A stretch of 64,000 bases of DNA from Streptomyces sioyaensis (GTDB lineage: Bacteria > Actinomycetota > Actinomycetes > Streptomycetales > Streptomycetaceae). Shown here in pieces: positions 43,792 to 53,266 of the stretch. Every line of letters starts with the position of its first letter. Within the stretch, counting starts at the first letter, position 1. The position numbers and the translations under genes were made by a program. Under the pieces are notes generated by a model, which worked only from the letters and a program-made list of their open reading frames with translations, was not told where the DNA came from and made no database searches. The DNA lies in contig NZ_SDIF01000002.1 in NCBI RefSeq assembly GCF_004122735.1, positions 87,465 to 151,464 on the forward strand, in the 5' to 3' direction.

Positions 43792-45015
43792 ATGGGTATG
43801 ACCACGCAAATCCCTGCCAACGCGCCCGTCAAACTTGGGAGAAGTCCAGGGACCGATGAACCGAAATTCCCCTTGCCGGCGCTGCTCGCGCTGGCCACGG
43901 CCGTGTTCATCACCAGTCTGACCGAGACGTTGCCGGCAGGTGTGCTGCCCGCGATGAGCGCTTCGCTCGGGGTCAGCGAGTCCGCGATGGGGCAGTCGGT
44001 GACGATCTATGCGGTCGGGACCTTTCTCACGGCCATCCCCCTGGCGGCGGCCACGGCGAAGTGGCGGCGCAAGCGGTTGCTGCTCACGTCGATGGTGGTG
44101 TTCGTCGTGGCGAACACCGTCACGGCGCTGTCACCTGACTACACGTTGACCCTTGTTGCCCGGTTCGTCGCCGGGGTGGCAGCGGGTCTGGCCTGGGCAA
44201 CGCTGTCCGGGTACGCGCGCCGCATGGTCGCGGTTCACCTACAGGGGAAAGCCATGGCAATTGCCATGGCCGGCATCCCGGTGGCGCTGTCCCTCGGAGT
44301 GCCCGCGGGGACCTTCGTCGGCAGGGTGCTCGGCTGGTGGGCGGCGTTCCTGGCCATGTCCGTGCTCGCCGTCATCGTGATTGCGTGGATCATGGCGACG
44401 GTCCCGGACTTCCCGGGGCAGCAGGAGCGCCGAAGCCCGATCCTGAGGGCCCTGTCGGTCCCGGGCGTGAGCCCCGTCCTGTTCGTCACCTTGGTGTTCG
44501 TGCTGGCCCACACGATCCTCTACGCCTATGTCGCCACGTTCCTCGCCGATCTCGGGATGGGTGGGGCAACCGACCTGGTGCTGCTGGTCTTCGGGGTCGC
44601 CTCACTGGTGAGCATCTGGTTCGTGGGGGTGCATGTCCACCGCCGGCTGCGGGTCATGATGGTCGCCTGTACCCTCCTGGTCGCCGTGGCGGCAGCCGCT
44701 CTCGCCACGCTGTCCGACGTCACGGCACTCGTCTATGTCGCGGCGGCCCTGTGGGGCCTGGGGTGGGGCGGTGTCCCCACACTCCTGCAGACTGCCGTGG
44801 GCGATGCCGGAGGCGACCAGGCGGACGCCGCCCAGGTCATGCTGGTCACGTTGTGGAACGTGGCGATGGCCGGTGGGGGCATCGTCGGCGGGGTTCTCCT
44901 CGACCGGCTCGGTCCCCCCTCCCTGCCGTGGAGCATCCTGCTGCTCATGGCGCCGGTGCTGCTCGTCGTCATAGCCGCCCGGGGGCACGCCTTCCCCTCC
45001 AGGCGCCGAACGTGA
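43792..45015 (+). CDS. MFS transporter, DHA1-like
   Basis: Twelve-helix transporter of 407 residues, similar in layout to the AraJ/sugar-efflux and chloramphenicol-exporter group. Helix 1 is ALLALATAVFITSLTETLP; the loop-2 region is AAATAKWRRKRLL; VARFVAGVAAGLAWATLSGY is typical of helix 4. ATG at 43792 or 43798; GAGGT precedes. Substrate unknown. Confidence 0.83.
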   Translation: MGMTTQIPANAPVKLGRSPGTDEPKFPLPALLALATAVFITSLTETLPAGVLPAMSASLGVSESAMGQSVTIYAVGTFLTAIPLAAATAKWRRKRLLLTSMVVFVVANTVTALSPDYTLTLVARFVAGVAAGLAWATLSGYARRMVAVHLQGKAMAIAMAGIPVALSLGVPAGTFVGRVLGWWAAFLAMSVLAVIVIAWIMATVPDFPGQQERRSPILRALSVPGVSPVLFVTLVFVLAHTILYAYVATFLADLGMGGATDLVLLVFGVASLVSIWFVGVHVHRRLRVMMVACTLLVAVAAAALATLSDVTALVYVAAALWGLGWGGVPTLLQTAVGDAGGDQADAAQVMLVTLWNVAMAGGGIVGGVLLDRLGPPSLPWSILLLMAPVLLVVIAARGHAFPSRRRT

Positions 45016-45164
45016 GCGCTCGGCCCCGCCCCTGCCGGCCCCTGGTGGGTCATCACATTTTGCGGGATCTCACTGTCACGGAGTGGTCATGCGGCAGTGA
45101 TGGACCCATCGATCGGACTTCCCATCGTGCAGGAATCCCTGGACGAAAGGAGGTTCAAGCATGC

Positions 45165-45299
45165 CTGCAAGGAAATTGGTCGGTCAGGGTCCCCGCAGTG
45201 CTGATCACTCCGCCGTTCGTCGTGCATGCCGGGGACGCTCGCCAGGCCCTGACCGCCGGTCAGGAGGCGATGCACTCCTTCCGTGGCAAGACCAGCTGA
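45165..45299 (+). pseudogene. Possible 3' fragment of a lost gene
   Basis: A 44-codon frame, GC-rich at third positions, reading VPAVLITPPFVVHAGDA, then ALTAGQEAMHSFRGKTS and a stop. A very good ribosome-binding site (AAAGGAGG) and an ATG lie directly before it but in another frame. This looks like the tail of a protein with its front deleted. I do not recognise the family. Confidence 0.3.
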
Positions 45300-45433
45300 C
45301 ACAGCTCTCCCAGGACGGCGGCAGAAGGGTTCACCCCGTGCACCGTTCGGGCGCACGGACTGTTGCGCCGGGTCCGATCGGGGTACTTGGCCATGGGCCG
45401 CGAAACCGCACACCCGGAACCGAAGGAGCCGCT

Positions 45434-46258
45434 GTGAAATTCGGTGTATCCACCTTCCTCACCGACCAGGGCATCGCGCCGACCACGCTCGGTCGTGCCG
45501 TCGAGGAGCGCGGGCTCGACTCCTTGTTCATCGCCGAGCACACACATATCCCGGCATCTCGCCGCACGCCGTACCCGGGCGGCGGCGAGCTGCCGGAAAT
45601 CTACTACCGGACCCTCGACCCGTTCGTCGCGCTCAGTGCGGCCGCCGCGGTGACCGAGCACCTCCTGCTGGGTACCGGCATCGCCCTGGTGGCCCAGCGG
45701 GACCCGATCACCACGGCCAAGGAGGTGGCGTCCCTGGACGTGGTCTCCGGCGGGCGGGCAATCTTCGGGGTCGGCGTCGGCTGGAACAGGGAGGAGATGG
45801 AGAACCACGGCACGGATCCGCGTACCAGGGGCCGTCTCGTGGATGAGCGGCTGCGGGCCATGCGCGAGCTGTGGACGGCGGAAAAGGCCGAGTTCCACGG
45901 GGAGTTTGTCGACTTCGACGCGGTCTACTCCTGGCCGAAGCCGGTCCAGCGACCCCACCCGCCCCTCTATGTGGGCGGCGGCGAAGGAGCCTTCCCGCGC
46001 GTCGCCGCACTCGGCGACGCCTGGCTGGCCATCAGCGGCCCGCCCGAAGAATTGGGGCAGCAGATCGACCGGATGCGGAGCGTCGCGGGCCGGAACGTGC
46101 CGGTGACGGTCTACGGGGTTCCGAACAACCCCGAGATCATCGACCAGTACACACAACTCGGCGTGGAGCGGCTGCTGTTCTACCTGCCGACCAAGCCGGA
46201 GGCACAGACGCTTCCGTACCTCGACCAGCTCGCCGACCTCGCGCGACGCTTCCAGTGA
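45434..46258 (+). CDS. LLM-class F420-dependent oxidoreductase
   Basis: Luciferase-like TIM-barrel enzyme of 274 residues that uses reduced coenzyme F420. Blocks: MKFGVSTFLTDQG, GLDSLFIAEHTHIP, LLLGTGIALVAQRDPI, GRAIFGVGVGWNREEMENHG and PHPPLYVGGGEG. The GTG start has AAGGAG seven bases upstream; an ATG at 45161 in the same frame would add 91 residues without homology. A second F420 enzyme gene follows after 16 bases, so the two form an operon. Confidence 0.88.
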   Translation: MKFGVSTFLTDQGIAPTTLGRAVEERGLDSLFIAEHTHIPASRRTPYPGGGELPEIYYRTLDPFVALSAAAAVTEHLLLGTGIALVAQRDPITTAKEVASLDVVSGGRAIFGVGVGWNREEMENHGTDPRTRGRLVDERLRAMRELWTAEKAEFHGEFVDFDAVYSWPKPVQRPHPPLYVGGGEGAFPRVAALGDAWLAISGPPEELGQQIDRMRSVAGRNVPVTVYGVPNNPEIIDQYTQLGVERLLFYLPTKPEAQTLPYLDQLADLARRFQ

Positions 46259-46274
46259 ACCGCCAGGAGCCGCA

Positions 46275-46724
46275 GTGCCGGCAATGACAACGGGTGAGGC
46301 GCGGGAGCGCTTCGCCCGGGCCCGGGTCGCCCACCTCGCCACCATCGACGAATCCGTCCGCCCGCATCTGGTCCCCGTCGTGTTCGCCGTGACCGGTGAC
46401 ACCGTGTCGACCGCTGACACCGTGGTGTTCGCCGTCGACCACAAGCCGAAGCGCACGGCCCAGCTGAAGCGGCTGGCCAACATCCGTGCACACCCGGAGG
46501 TTTGCCTTCTCGTGGACGACTACGCCGAGGACTGGGACCTCCTGTGGTGGGCACGGGCGGATGGCACGGCCACCGTACTGCCACCGGCCGAGACCTCGAC
46601 GGCCTCCGCGCGGTACGTAGGTCTCCTGAGCGAGAAGTACGGGCAGCAGTACGCCGATCGCCCGCCTGCGGGGCCAGTGGTGGAGATCGTGGTGTCCCGT
46701 TGGTCCGGCTGGCGCGCGGTGTGA
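46275..46724 (+). CDS. TIGR03668-type F420-dependent PPOX-fold oxidoreductase
   Basis: Split-barrel flavin/deazaflavin enzyme of 149 residues. ARVAHLATIDESVRPHLVPV is the canonical first half of the fold; KRTAQLKRLANIRAHPEVCL and DWDLLWWARADGTA follow the TIGR03668 pattern. GTG start with AGGAG six bases upstream. It lies directly after the LLM enzyme; the two probably share substrate or cofactor supply. Confidence 0.86.
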   Translation: MPAMTTGEARERFARARVAHLATIDESVRPHLVPVVFAVTGDTVSTADTVVFAVDHKPKRTAQLKRLANIRAHPEVCLLVDDYAEDWDLLWWARADGTATVLPPAETSTASARYVGLLSEKYGQQYADRPPAGPVVEIVVSRWSGWRAV

Positions 46725-46906
46725 CGGTCTTGGGGCGCGGACAGGTGATGGCTGGTGACTGCCGCCCTGGGCGCGGCGCCCGGCGGCGTCCGTAGGCGTT
46801 CGGAGACTCCGGAGACGCCTCGGGACGTCCGGCGACGCCCCGGGACGCCGAGCAGTCGCTGGTGGAGGTCATTCGCCGCGGGGAGCCGTGGGCAGGCCGG
46901 CCCCGG

Positions 46907-47512
46907 TCACCTGTCCTGGCCGGCGTGGCCTTCCTGTTGTGCCAGGAGGGTGGCGGCCCAGCCGTCTTCCAGCAAGGTGAACAGCTCGCGCATGGTCCGG
47001 GGCGGGTCTTCGCCGGCGTTGGCGATGCTGGGGGCTTCCAGGGCGAAGCGCGCCAGGCCGGCGACGGCGGGGTCGTCCGGGGCGAGCCCGGTGGCATCGG
47101 CGAGGGCGGCTGCCAGTGTCTTCTCGTGGCGCGACCACATGCGCCGGGCGTAGTCCCGCAGCGCGGGGGTGGATTCGACGAGGACGAACATGGGGTCGTC
47201 GGTCCGCAGGGCGGTTCGGGTGCGCACCATGTGGTCGCGCAGGGCGTGCAGCGCGGACTGGCCGGGGGCTCGTTCGCGAACGGCCGCGACCAGGGCGCTC
47301 TCGATGTCCGCGTCCAGGTCGAAGACGAGGGCTTCCTTGTTGGGGAAGTGCTTGAAGAGCGTACTCAGCGAGACATCGGCCGCCTCCGCCACCTCGCGTA
47401 CACCGACGTTGTCAAAGCCGCGTTCGGTGAACAGCCGCAGTGCGGCATCCGCCAGGGCCTGCCTGGTCCGGGCCTTCTTGCGCTCGCGGCGCCCTGTCGT
47501 TGTCTCGGCCAT
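46907..47512 (-). CDS. TetR-family regulator of the divergent monooxygenase
   Basis: Repressor of 201 residues. HTH at about residues 13-60: TRQALADAALRLFTERGFD, VREVAEAADVSLSTLFKHF, PNKEALVFD. The C-terminal ligand domain resembles the TetR_C_17 type. Transcribed away from the FAD-monooxygenase gene, with a repeat in the shared gap that is a likely operator. Confidence 0.87.
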   Translation of the reverse strand: MAETTTGRRERKKARTRQALADAALRLFTERGFDNVGVREVAEAADVSLSTLFKHFPNKEALVFDLDADIESALVAAVRERAPGQSALHALRDHMVRTRTALRTDDPMFVLVESTPALRDYARRMWSRHEKTLAAALADATGLAPDDPAVAGLARFALEAPSIANAGEDPPRTMRELFTLLEDGWAATLLAQQEGHAGQDR

Positions 47513-47532
47513 GCCGCCACTCTACCCCCTTG

Positions 47533-47561
47533 AGGCGATTCGATCGTAAAGGCGATTCGAT
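47533..47561. promoter_or_regulatory. Candidate TetR operator
   Basis: AGGCGATTCGAT occurs twice, at 47533-47544 and 47550-47561, 17 bases apart, 21-49 bases upstream of the tetR start. CGATTCGATCG within the first copy is near-palindromic. Confidence 0.5.
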
Positions 47562-47708
47562 AGAAAGTCGGAGCAGTTGTACTTTTGTATCCGCTGTGCT
47601 TCTGTGGAAGGGGCGAGCGAGCCCGGCCGGCATCACACTGCCGGCGGCCGGGTCGCGTTCCGCGCCTCCCTTCCTCGCCTCTCCTCATCCGCGAAACGGA
47701 GCCCACCC

Positions 47709-48878
47709 ATGCCCCTCACCCCTCGCATCGCGATCGTCGGCGCCGGCCCGGGCGGCCTCGTCTGCGCACGCGTCCTCCAGCGGCACGGCGTGCCGGTCAC
47801 GGTCTTCGAGCGTGAGGCCGACCCCCACTCCCGCCCGCAGGGCGGCACCCTCGACATCCACGAGGAGACCGGTCAGGTCGCGCTGCGCGCGGCCGGGGTG
47901 TTCGACGCCTTCCTCGCGCTCTCCCGGGCGGACGGCCAGGAGTGGCGCCTCTACGACCGCCGCGCGACCCTGATACGCCATGACCAGGCCGCCGAGGGCG
48001 ACCTGAGCCGGCCCGAGATCGACCGCGGCCAGTTGCGCACCCTCCTGCTGGACTCCCTCGCCCCCGGTACGGTCCGCTGGGGCCACTGCGTAAGGGCCGT
48101 CACCCCGCTACCCCACAGCGGCGCCCGGCTGCACCACGACGACCGCACCGCCGAGGACTTCGACCTGGTCATCGGTGCCGACGGCGCCTGGTCCCAGGTA
48201 CGCCCCGCGCTCTCCGATGCCCAACCTTCCTACGCCGGTGTCACGATGGTGGAAGCCCACTTCGACGACGTCGACCACCGTCACCCCGGCATCGCCCACC
48301 TGGTCGGCCCCGGCACCATGTTGGCCAAGGCGGGCCGCCGCAGCCTGGTGTTGCAGCGCAACAGCAACGGACACGTCCGTGCCTACGCCATCTTCCGCGC
48401 CCCCCAGGACTGGCACGCCGGCCTCGACCTCGCCGACACCGAAGCCGTACGCGCTCGGCTCCTCGCCCAGTACCAGGGCTGGCACGAGAGTCTGCTGGAC
48501 ATCGTGCGCGACAACGAGGGCGGTTTCGTCAACCGGCCCATGTTCGTCCTGCCCGTTCCTCACACCTGGCAGCGTGTCCCCGGCATCACCCTGCTCGGCG
48601 ACGCCGCCCACCTGATGCCGCCCGTCGGGGTCGGCGCCAACCTCGCCCTGCTCGACGGTGCCGAACTCGCCCAAGCCGTCATCGACCACCCCACCATCGA
48701 CGAGGCCCTCGATGCCTACGAAGGCGTGATGCTGCCCCGCGCTCTCGACAACGCCAAGACCGCCGAGCAGATGCTCACCACCCTCCTGCCCGACACCGAC
48801 TCCGACGCCGCCGCCTTCCCCGACGCCATCTGGCCGGCCAACGCCCTCCCTGACGCGAGCCCCGCTCACATCAGCTGA
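47709..48878 (+). CDS. TetX-like FAD-dependent monooxygenase
   Basis: Class A flavoprotein monooxygenase of 389 residues. Rossmann GxGxxG in IAIVGAGPGGLVCARVL, FEREADPHSRPQGGTLDIH next, DG motif DLVIGADGAWSQVRP, and GD motif ITLLGDAAHLMPPVG; the last two bind FAD and NADPH. The GGTLDIHEETGQVAL block is close to Tet(X), whose members inactivate tetracyclines, but substrate cannot be read from sequence. ATG with CGGAG eight bases upstream. Probably repressed by the divergent TetR. Confidence 0.88.
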   Translation: MPLTPRIAIVGAGPGGLVCARVLQRHGVPVTVFEREADPHSRPQGGTLDIHEETGQVALRAAGVFDAFLALSRADGQEWRLYDRRATLIRHDQAAEGDLSRPEIDRGQLRTLLLDSLAPGTVRWGHCVRAVTPLPHSGARLHHDDRTAEDFDLVIGADGAWSQVRPALSDAQPSYAGVTMVEAHFDDVDHRHPGIAHLVGPGTMLAKAGRRSLVLQRNSNGHVRAYAIFRAPQDWHAGLDLADTEAVRARLLAQYQGWHESLLDIVRDNEGGFVNRPMFVLPVPHTWQRVPGITLLGDAAHLMPPVGVGANLALLDGAELAQAVIDHPTIDEALDAYEGVMLPRALDNAKTAEQMLTTLLPDTDSDAAAFPDAIWPANALPDASPAHIS

Positions 48879-48885
48879 ACAGCTG

Positions 48886-48921
48886 AAGGGTCCCCTGCCT
48901 CGCGGGAGGCGGGGGACCCTT
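48886..48921 (+). terminator. Terminator of the monooxygenase gene
   Basis: Arms AAGGGTCCCC (48886-48895) and GGGGACCCTT (48912-48921) pair, with an inner CCTC/GAGG extension, directly after the stop. Confidence 0.78.
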
Positions 48922-49001
48922 GTGCGGAGCGCGTCCTGCAAGCCGTGTGCCGGTGTGTCCCGCAGATGGCAGGTGCGCTGCCTTGAAGACGGTGCAGGGC
49001 G

Positions 49002-49154
49002 TCAGATACGTCGTGTCGGCACGTAGTGATGGATGAGTTGGGCATCCCGGTTGGCGTGCCGGTGATGGACCTCAGCGGGATCGAGTCGCGACGGCCACCT
49101 TCCACGCAGCAGTCGACCCACTAAATGCACCACGCGCGCAAGCTCCGACTTCAT
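49002..49154 (-). CDS. Small basic protein, 50 residues
   Basis: Frame beginning MKSELARVVHLVGRLLRGRW and ending HHYVPTRRI. A strong ribosome-binding site (GAGGGGGGAA) stands three bases before the ATG. Basic with one amphipathic N-terminal helix. Short genes of this kind are common in Streptomyces, but I recognise no family. Confidence 0.5.
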   Translation of the reverse strand: MKSELARVVHLVGRLLRGRWPSRLDPAEVHHRHANRDAQLIHHYVPTRRI

Positions 49155-49441
49155 CGTTCCCCCCTCTGTGGCGCCCGTTCAGACGCCGGGTCGATTCGGC
49201 CCCTGGTCAATTCGGACCCCAAGGCCATGGCCGAATGGATATGCCCTGCGAAACGCCCGGCAAACGGTGTGTAGTGCGGCGGCTGCATCCGCCCCGGCGG
49301 CCGCTGGCGTCTCGCCAGCGTGGGAACGGTCCTGCTGTGCACCCATGGTGATTCTGCGTGACCTCTCCATCGCTGTGTGCTTGAGTCGGCTCCGTGGGCC
49401 CGAGAGCCGGTCCCATGGTGGTGTGGAGAGGAGTCGCGACA

Positions 49442-49642
49442 GTGCATGCCAGCAAAGGGGACCGTCTCGTGGTCCACGGCCGGGTGGTCGGGAAGCACGA
49501 CCGTGTTGTGGAGATCATCGAGGTGCTGGGCCCGGACGGAACGCCGCCCTACCGCGTGCGCGCGGAGAACGGTCACGAGACGATCATGACGCCGGGACCC
49601 GACTCGGTCATCGACCACCGCAAGGCAACGAATCTGCCTTAG
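49442..49642 (+). CDS. DUF1918 domain protein
   Basis: A 66-residue protein of the actinobacterial DUF1918 family (SH3-like fold). HASKGDRLVVHGRVVGKHD and VIEVLGPDGTPPYRVR match the conserved half, followed by ETIMTPGPDSVIDH. GTG start with GAGAGGAG eight bases upstream; upstream ATGs in the frame lack support. Function unknown. Confidence 0.85.
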   Translation: MHASKGDRLVVHGRVVGKHDRVVEIIEVLGPDGTPPYRVRAENGHETIMTPGPDSVIDHRKATNLP

Positions 49643-49690
49643 CGAAAGCGGAAGCCGAAGCCCGATCGACTCTGTGCGGCAGGTCAACCG

Positions 49691-50764
49691 GTGGGCCTGG
49701 GAGCATCCCGGGTTCCACCGCCTGCGTATCGCCCGTTCCGGGCGTCCCGCCTTAGGGACAACCCCCGTGCCCGCCCCACGGTTTTCCGTAACCCGCGACG
49801 GAAGCCCGCCGGATGCAGCGACGAGTTCCAGGGTGACTACCGGTGGTGGAACAACACCGACCATCTGCGGCTCATCGAGTGGATGCGCGCGTACAACGTC
49901 CGCCACCCGCACGACCCGGTCCGCTTCATGGGCGACGACATCGGCTGGACCGGACCGGAGGTGTACGACGCGGTCACCGGTTATGTGGCCCGCACCCACC
50001 CGGAGCTGAGCGCCCGCTTCGACGAGCTGTACCGAGGGCTGCGTCCCACCGTGGCGACGGGGACATACATGAAGCGCTATCTGGACACGCCGTACGCCGC
50101 GCGCAAGGAGAGGGCGGACCGGACCGGCCGAGCACTTCGGCTGCTGATGCGCCGGTCTCCGGGCGCGGACCGGGTGGCGTTCGACCGGGCCGTGCAGAAT
50201 GCGAGGGCCATCGACCGGACCGCCCGGCAGTACGCCTTCGCCTTCGACGACCCCGCACAGCTCGCCGCGAGTATGCGCTACCGCGACCGGGCGATGGCGG
50301 CCAACGTGGTCTGGTGGCAGCAGCACACGGGAACCAAGATGCTGCTGTCGGCGCACAACGGCCACGTCGCCTATCAGACACCACAGCCCGCTCAATACCC
50401 CCGGACGCAGGGCGCGTTCCTGCGCGACAGCTTGGGGCCGGCCTACGTGAACGTCGGTCTGACCTTCGACCAGGGCTCGTTCAACGACACGGGTTCCGAC
50501 GGCGTCATTCGTCCGCGGACGTTCGGCCCGGCGGGCCCCGGCAGCAACGAGCGCACCTTGGACCGGGTGCGGTACCGGAACTACGCGGTCGACCTGCGTA
50601 CGGTCGGCTCCCCGGCCCGCGCGTGGCTGGCCGCGGCCCGGCCGACACGCAGCATCGGCACCGCCTACCCGGCCGGCCCGTACGACATCGCGCTCGGCCG
50701 CAGCTACGACATCCTGATCCACCTGCACCACATCGCCGCGGCCCGGCTGCGGGACCACACATGA
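49691..50764 (+). pseudogene. Erythromycin esterase homologue, N-terminus lost
   Basis: From DEFQGDYRWWNNTDHLRLI onward the frame matches the erythromycin-esterase family (PF05139): WMRAYNVRHPHDPVRFMGDD, MRYRDRAMAANVVWWQQ, KMLLSAHNGHVAYQ and DIALGRSYDILIHLHHI. Complete relatives begin with a block GEATHGSHE that holds the catalytic His; here the in-frame upstream codons (about 45) show no such block. A piece reading VRQVNRWAWEHPGFHR in another frame near 49675 may be part of the original start. No ribosome-binding site is visible, so the gene is probably dead. Confidence 0.7.
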
Positions 50765-50991
50765 GCCGCCGACCGGGGACCGTCCCCACCTGAGCGGCCG
50801 ACGGGGGACCGGACCGTCCGCGGGACGATGCCGACGCCCGCGTACGAGCCGCGAGCGACAACGTAGGACCGCTCCCGCACCCGTCCGTTCACCCGTCGCG
50901 ACGACTGCTTAGCCCAGCTGGCCCCAAGCCATGACGGCAATGACGGGGTCTTCGGCCCGCCGTGCTTCCATCGCGTCATGGAGGTGCTCAC

Positions 50992-52011
50992 GTGACCGCT
51001 GGAGACCGAGAACGACAGCAGGACACCTACCCGTCCCCGCGAGCAAGTGCGCCGCGGCGGCGCGTACTGGCAGCGGCGGCTCTGGCGCCGATGCTGGCAG
51101 GTACGCCGAGCTCCGCTCGCGCCGTGGCTCCCGGGGCCCCCGGGGAGGCCGGGCCCGGGCTGGTCGAGCCGGTGCACACCGCCCTGTCGGACTGGACGGG
51201 CGTGGCTCAGGCGCTGGGACGCACCGGCGAGATGAAGCGAAATGTGATGTACCACACCGGGCTCCCACGCCGGGACCTCCGGGTGGTCTCCCGCAGGATC
51301 ACCATCAAACCGTCCCTCGCCCTGGGCTCGCATGTGTCCTTCGTCCGTTACGCCGACGGCAGCACACTGCTGATGGGCGACGTGGTGGTCACCGAGCGCG
51401 AACTGCAGAAGTTCACCGATATCCTGCACGAGCACGGGATCCAGCAGACTGCGATTCACAAGCATCTGCTCTCCCAGACTCCCGACATCTGGTGGATCCA
51501 CGTCCATGCGCACGGCCACGACCCGGTGGCCATCGCCCGCGGCCTGCGCGCGGCATTCGACAGCACCGGCACCCCGGGCCCGCTGCCGTCCGATCCGCCG
51601 CAGCCCGTCGACCTGGATACCGACGGCATCGATGCCGCGCTGGGCGTCAAGGGCGCCACCGACGACGGAATCTACAAATCCATCTTCGTCCGACGCGAGA
51701 CCGTCACCGACGGCGGCCTGGTCCTCCCTCCGGGCCTGGGATCGACCAGCGCGTTCAACTTCCAGCCGCTGGGCGGTGGTTGGGCCGCGGTCAGCGGCGA
51801 CTGCGCCCTGATCGCCAAGGAAGTCCAAGACGTCCTGGTGGCCCTGCGCCGTGCCGGAGCCGAGCTCGTCGAGCTGCACAACCACGGTCTGACCGACGAA
51901 CCCCGCCTGTTCTTCACCCACTTCTGGGCCGTCGGCGACGGCGTCGGGCTCGCCCGGGCCCTGCGCCCCGCGGTGGCGGCCACCAACGTCGTGCCGGCCG
52001 GGGGCGGCTGA
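50992..52011 (+). CDS. Exported DUF1259 protein
   Basis: A 339-residue protein with an N-terminal export signal that resembles a Tat signal (PRRRVLAAAALAPMLAG, cleavage near residue 46). Two DUF1259 repeats follow (LppY/LpqO family): first half KRNVMYHTGLPRRDL, HVSFVRYADGSTLLMGD, HKHLLSQTPDIWWIHVHAHG; second half with GIYKSIFVRRETV, AAVSGDCALIAKEV, LVELHNHGLTDEPRLFFTHF. Conserved His clusters suggest metal binding. GTG start with GGAGG seven bases upstream. Confidence 0.84.
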   Translation: MTAGDRERQQDTYPSPRASAPRRRVLAAAALAPMLAGTPSSARAVAPGAPGEAGPGLVEPVHTALSDWTGVAQALGRTGEMKRNVMYHTGLPRRDLRVVSRRITIKPSLALGSHVSFVRYADGSTLLMGDVVVTERELQKFTDILHEHGIQQTAIHKHLLSQTPDIWWIHVHAHGHDPVAIARGLRAAFDSTGTPGPLPSDPPQPVDLDTDGIDAALGVKGATDDGIYKSIFVRRETVTDGGLVLPPGLGSTSAFNFQPLGGGWAAVSGDCALIAKEVQDVLVALRRAGAELVELHNHGLTDEPRLFFTHFWAVGDGVGLARALRPAVAATNVVPAGGG

Positions 52012-52223
52012 CCAGCTGCCCTGTGGCGATCGTGCCTGCTCCGCACGGGAGCAGGCCTCGCATGGTTGCCCGGAGTTGGCCGAAGGCGCGCCCGGGGAGG
52101 AGCGACACCTTGGGAAAGAGCGACACCCTGGGAAGGGCCGATGCGCGGGGAAGGACCGACGGGTGAGGACGGCCGATGCGGTCTACCCCGCGGCAACCGT
52201 GCGAGGGTGAAAGGGGTCCGGCG

Positions 52224-53015
52224 GTGAGCTACGCAGAGATCAACGGGCTGTCCCTGTACTTCGAGGGCCACGGTTCCGGCCCGGGTGAACCGCTGGTGCT
52301 GCTTCATGGCGGCTTCGGGGCCGGCGAGACCTTTGCGCCCGTCCTGCCCGCCCTGGCCGAGCAGCGCCGGGTCGTCCTGGTCGACCTGCAAGGGCATGGA
52401 CGCACGGCGGACATCGACCGCCCGCTGCGGCCCGAACTGATGGCGGACGACATCGCCGGCCTGATCAAGCACCTCGGTCTGGGGCGGGCCGACGTGATGG
52501 GTTACTCCCTGGGCGCCGACGTAGCCCTGCGTACCGCGATCCAGCACCCCGAGCTGGTGCACAGACTGGTGGTGGTATCCACCCCCGCTCGGCGGGACGG
52601 CTGGTTCCCGGAGGTGGTGGCCGCGATGGACCGGATGAGCGCGGAAGCTGCCGAGCCGATGAAGCAGGCACCCGTCCATGAGCTCTACGCGCAGCTGGCG
52701 CCCCGGCCGCAGGACTGGCCGGTACTGGTCGGCAAGATCGCCGAGTTGAAGAAGCAGGACTACGACTGGACGTCCGAGGTGGCGACCCTCACCGCGCCGA
52801 CGATGCTGGTCTTCGCCGACGCCGACGCGGTACGACCCGCGCATGCAGTCGAGTTCTACGCCCTCCTCGGCGGCGGCGAACATGACGCCGGCTGGGACGG
52901 ATCCGATCGCCCGGCAGCCCGACTGGCCATCCTGCCGGGCGCCACGCACTACGACATCCTGCACTCTCCCCTCCTGGCCAGGATGGTCGTTCCGTTTCTG
53001 GACGCGCCCGCTTGA
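52224..53015 (+). CDS. Alpha/beta hydrolase
   Basis: Hydrolase of 263 residues. Oxyanion LVLLHGGFGAGET, nucleophile elbow MGYSLGA, acid in LVFADADAVRP, base His in PGATHYDIL. The sequence VDLQGHGRTADIDRPL is typical of the bromoperoxidase/esterase branch. GTG start with AAGGGG seven bases upstream. Stands alone. Confidence 0.82.
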   Translation: MSYAEINGLSLYFEGHGSGPGEPLVLLHGGFGAGETFAPVLPALAEQRRVVLVDLQGHGRTADIDRPLRPELMADDIAGLIKHLGLGRADVMGYSLGADVALRTAIQHPELVHRLVVVSTPARRDGWFPEVVAAMDRMSAEAAEPMKQAPVHELYAQLAPRPQDWPVLVGKIAELKKQDYDWTSEVATLTAPTMLVFADADAVRPAHAVEFYALLGGGEHDAGWDGSDRPAARLAILPGATHYDILHSPLLARMVVPFLDAPA

Positions 53016-53266
53016 GGGAACGAGAGCCGGGTGCAGTGGGCGCGGTCGAAAGTGCGGGCGCCATCCTTCCGGGCGCGCCGCCGGCACCCCGTCCGAAGTA
53101 TCCGCGCAACTGCACGCGCACCAGGGCACGTTGGTCCCAGTCACCGCCCATGAGCGTGTGCCGCGCTCACCTGCGCGGAGGGTCAAGCGCGGGATGAGCA
53201 TCCCTTGACCGAAGGTTGACCGCTTGGGTGGCGAGCCCTTGACGGGGCGCGAACTACGTTCCCTGC

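Noticed and set aside
45161..45433. N-terminal extension of the LLM oxidoreductase from the ATG with the best ribosome-binding site
   Set aside because: The extra 91 residues have no homology and poor codon use, whereas the GTG at 45434 gives the family-typical start MKFGVSTF with its own AAGGAG.
49151..50758. A 535-codon minus-strand frame over the esterase region
   Set aside because: The plus strand matches erythromycin esterases; the minus frame is compositionally shadow-like. Only the 50-codon gene at 49002-49154 has a ribosome-binding site.
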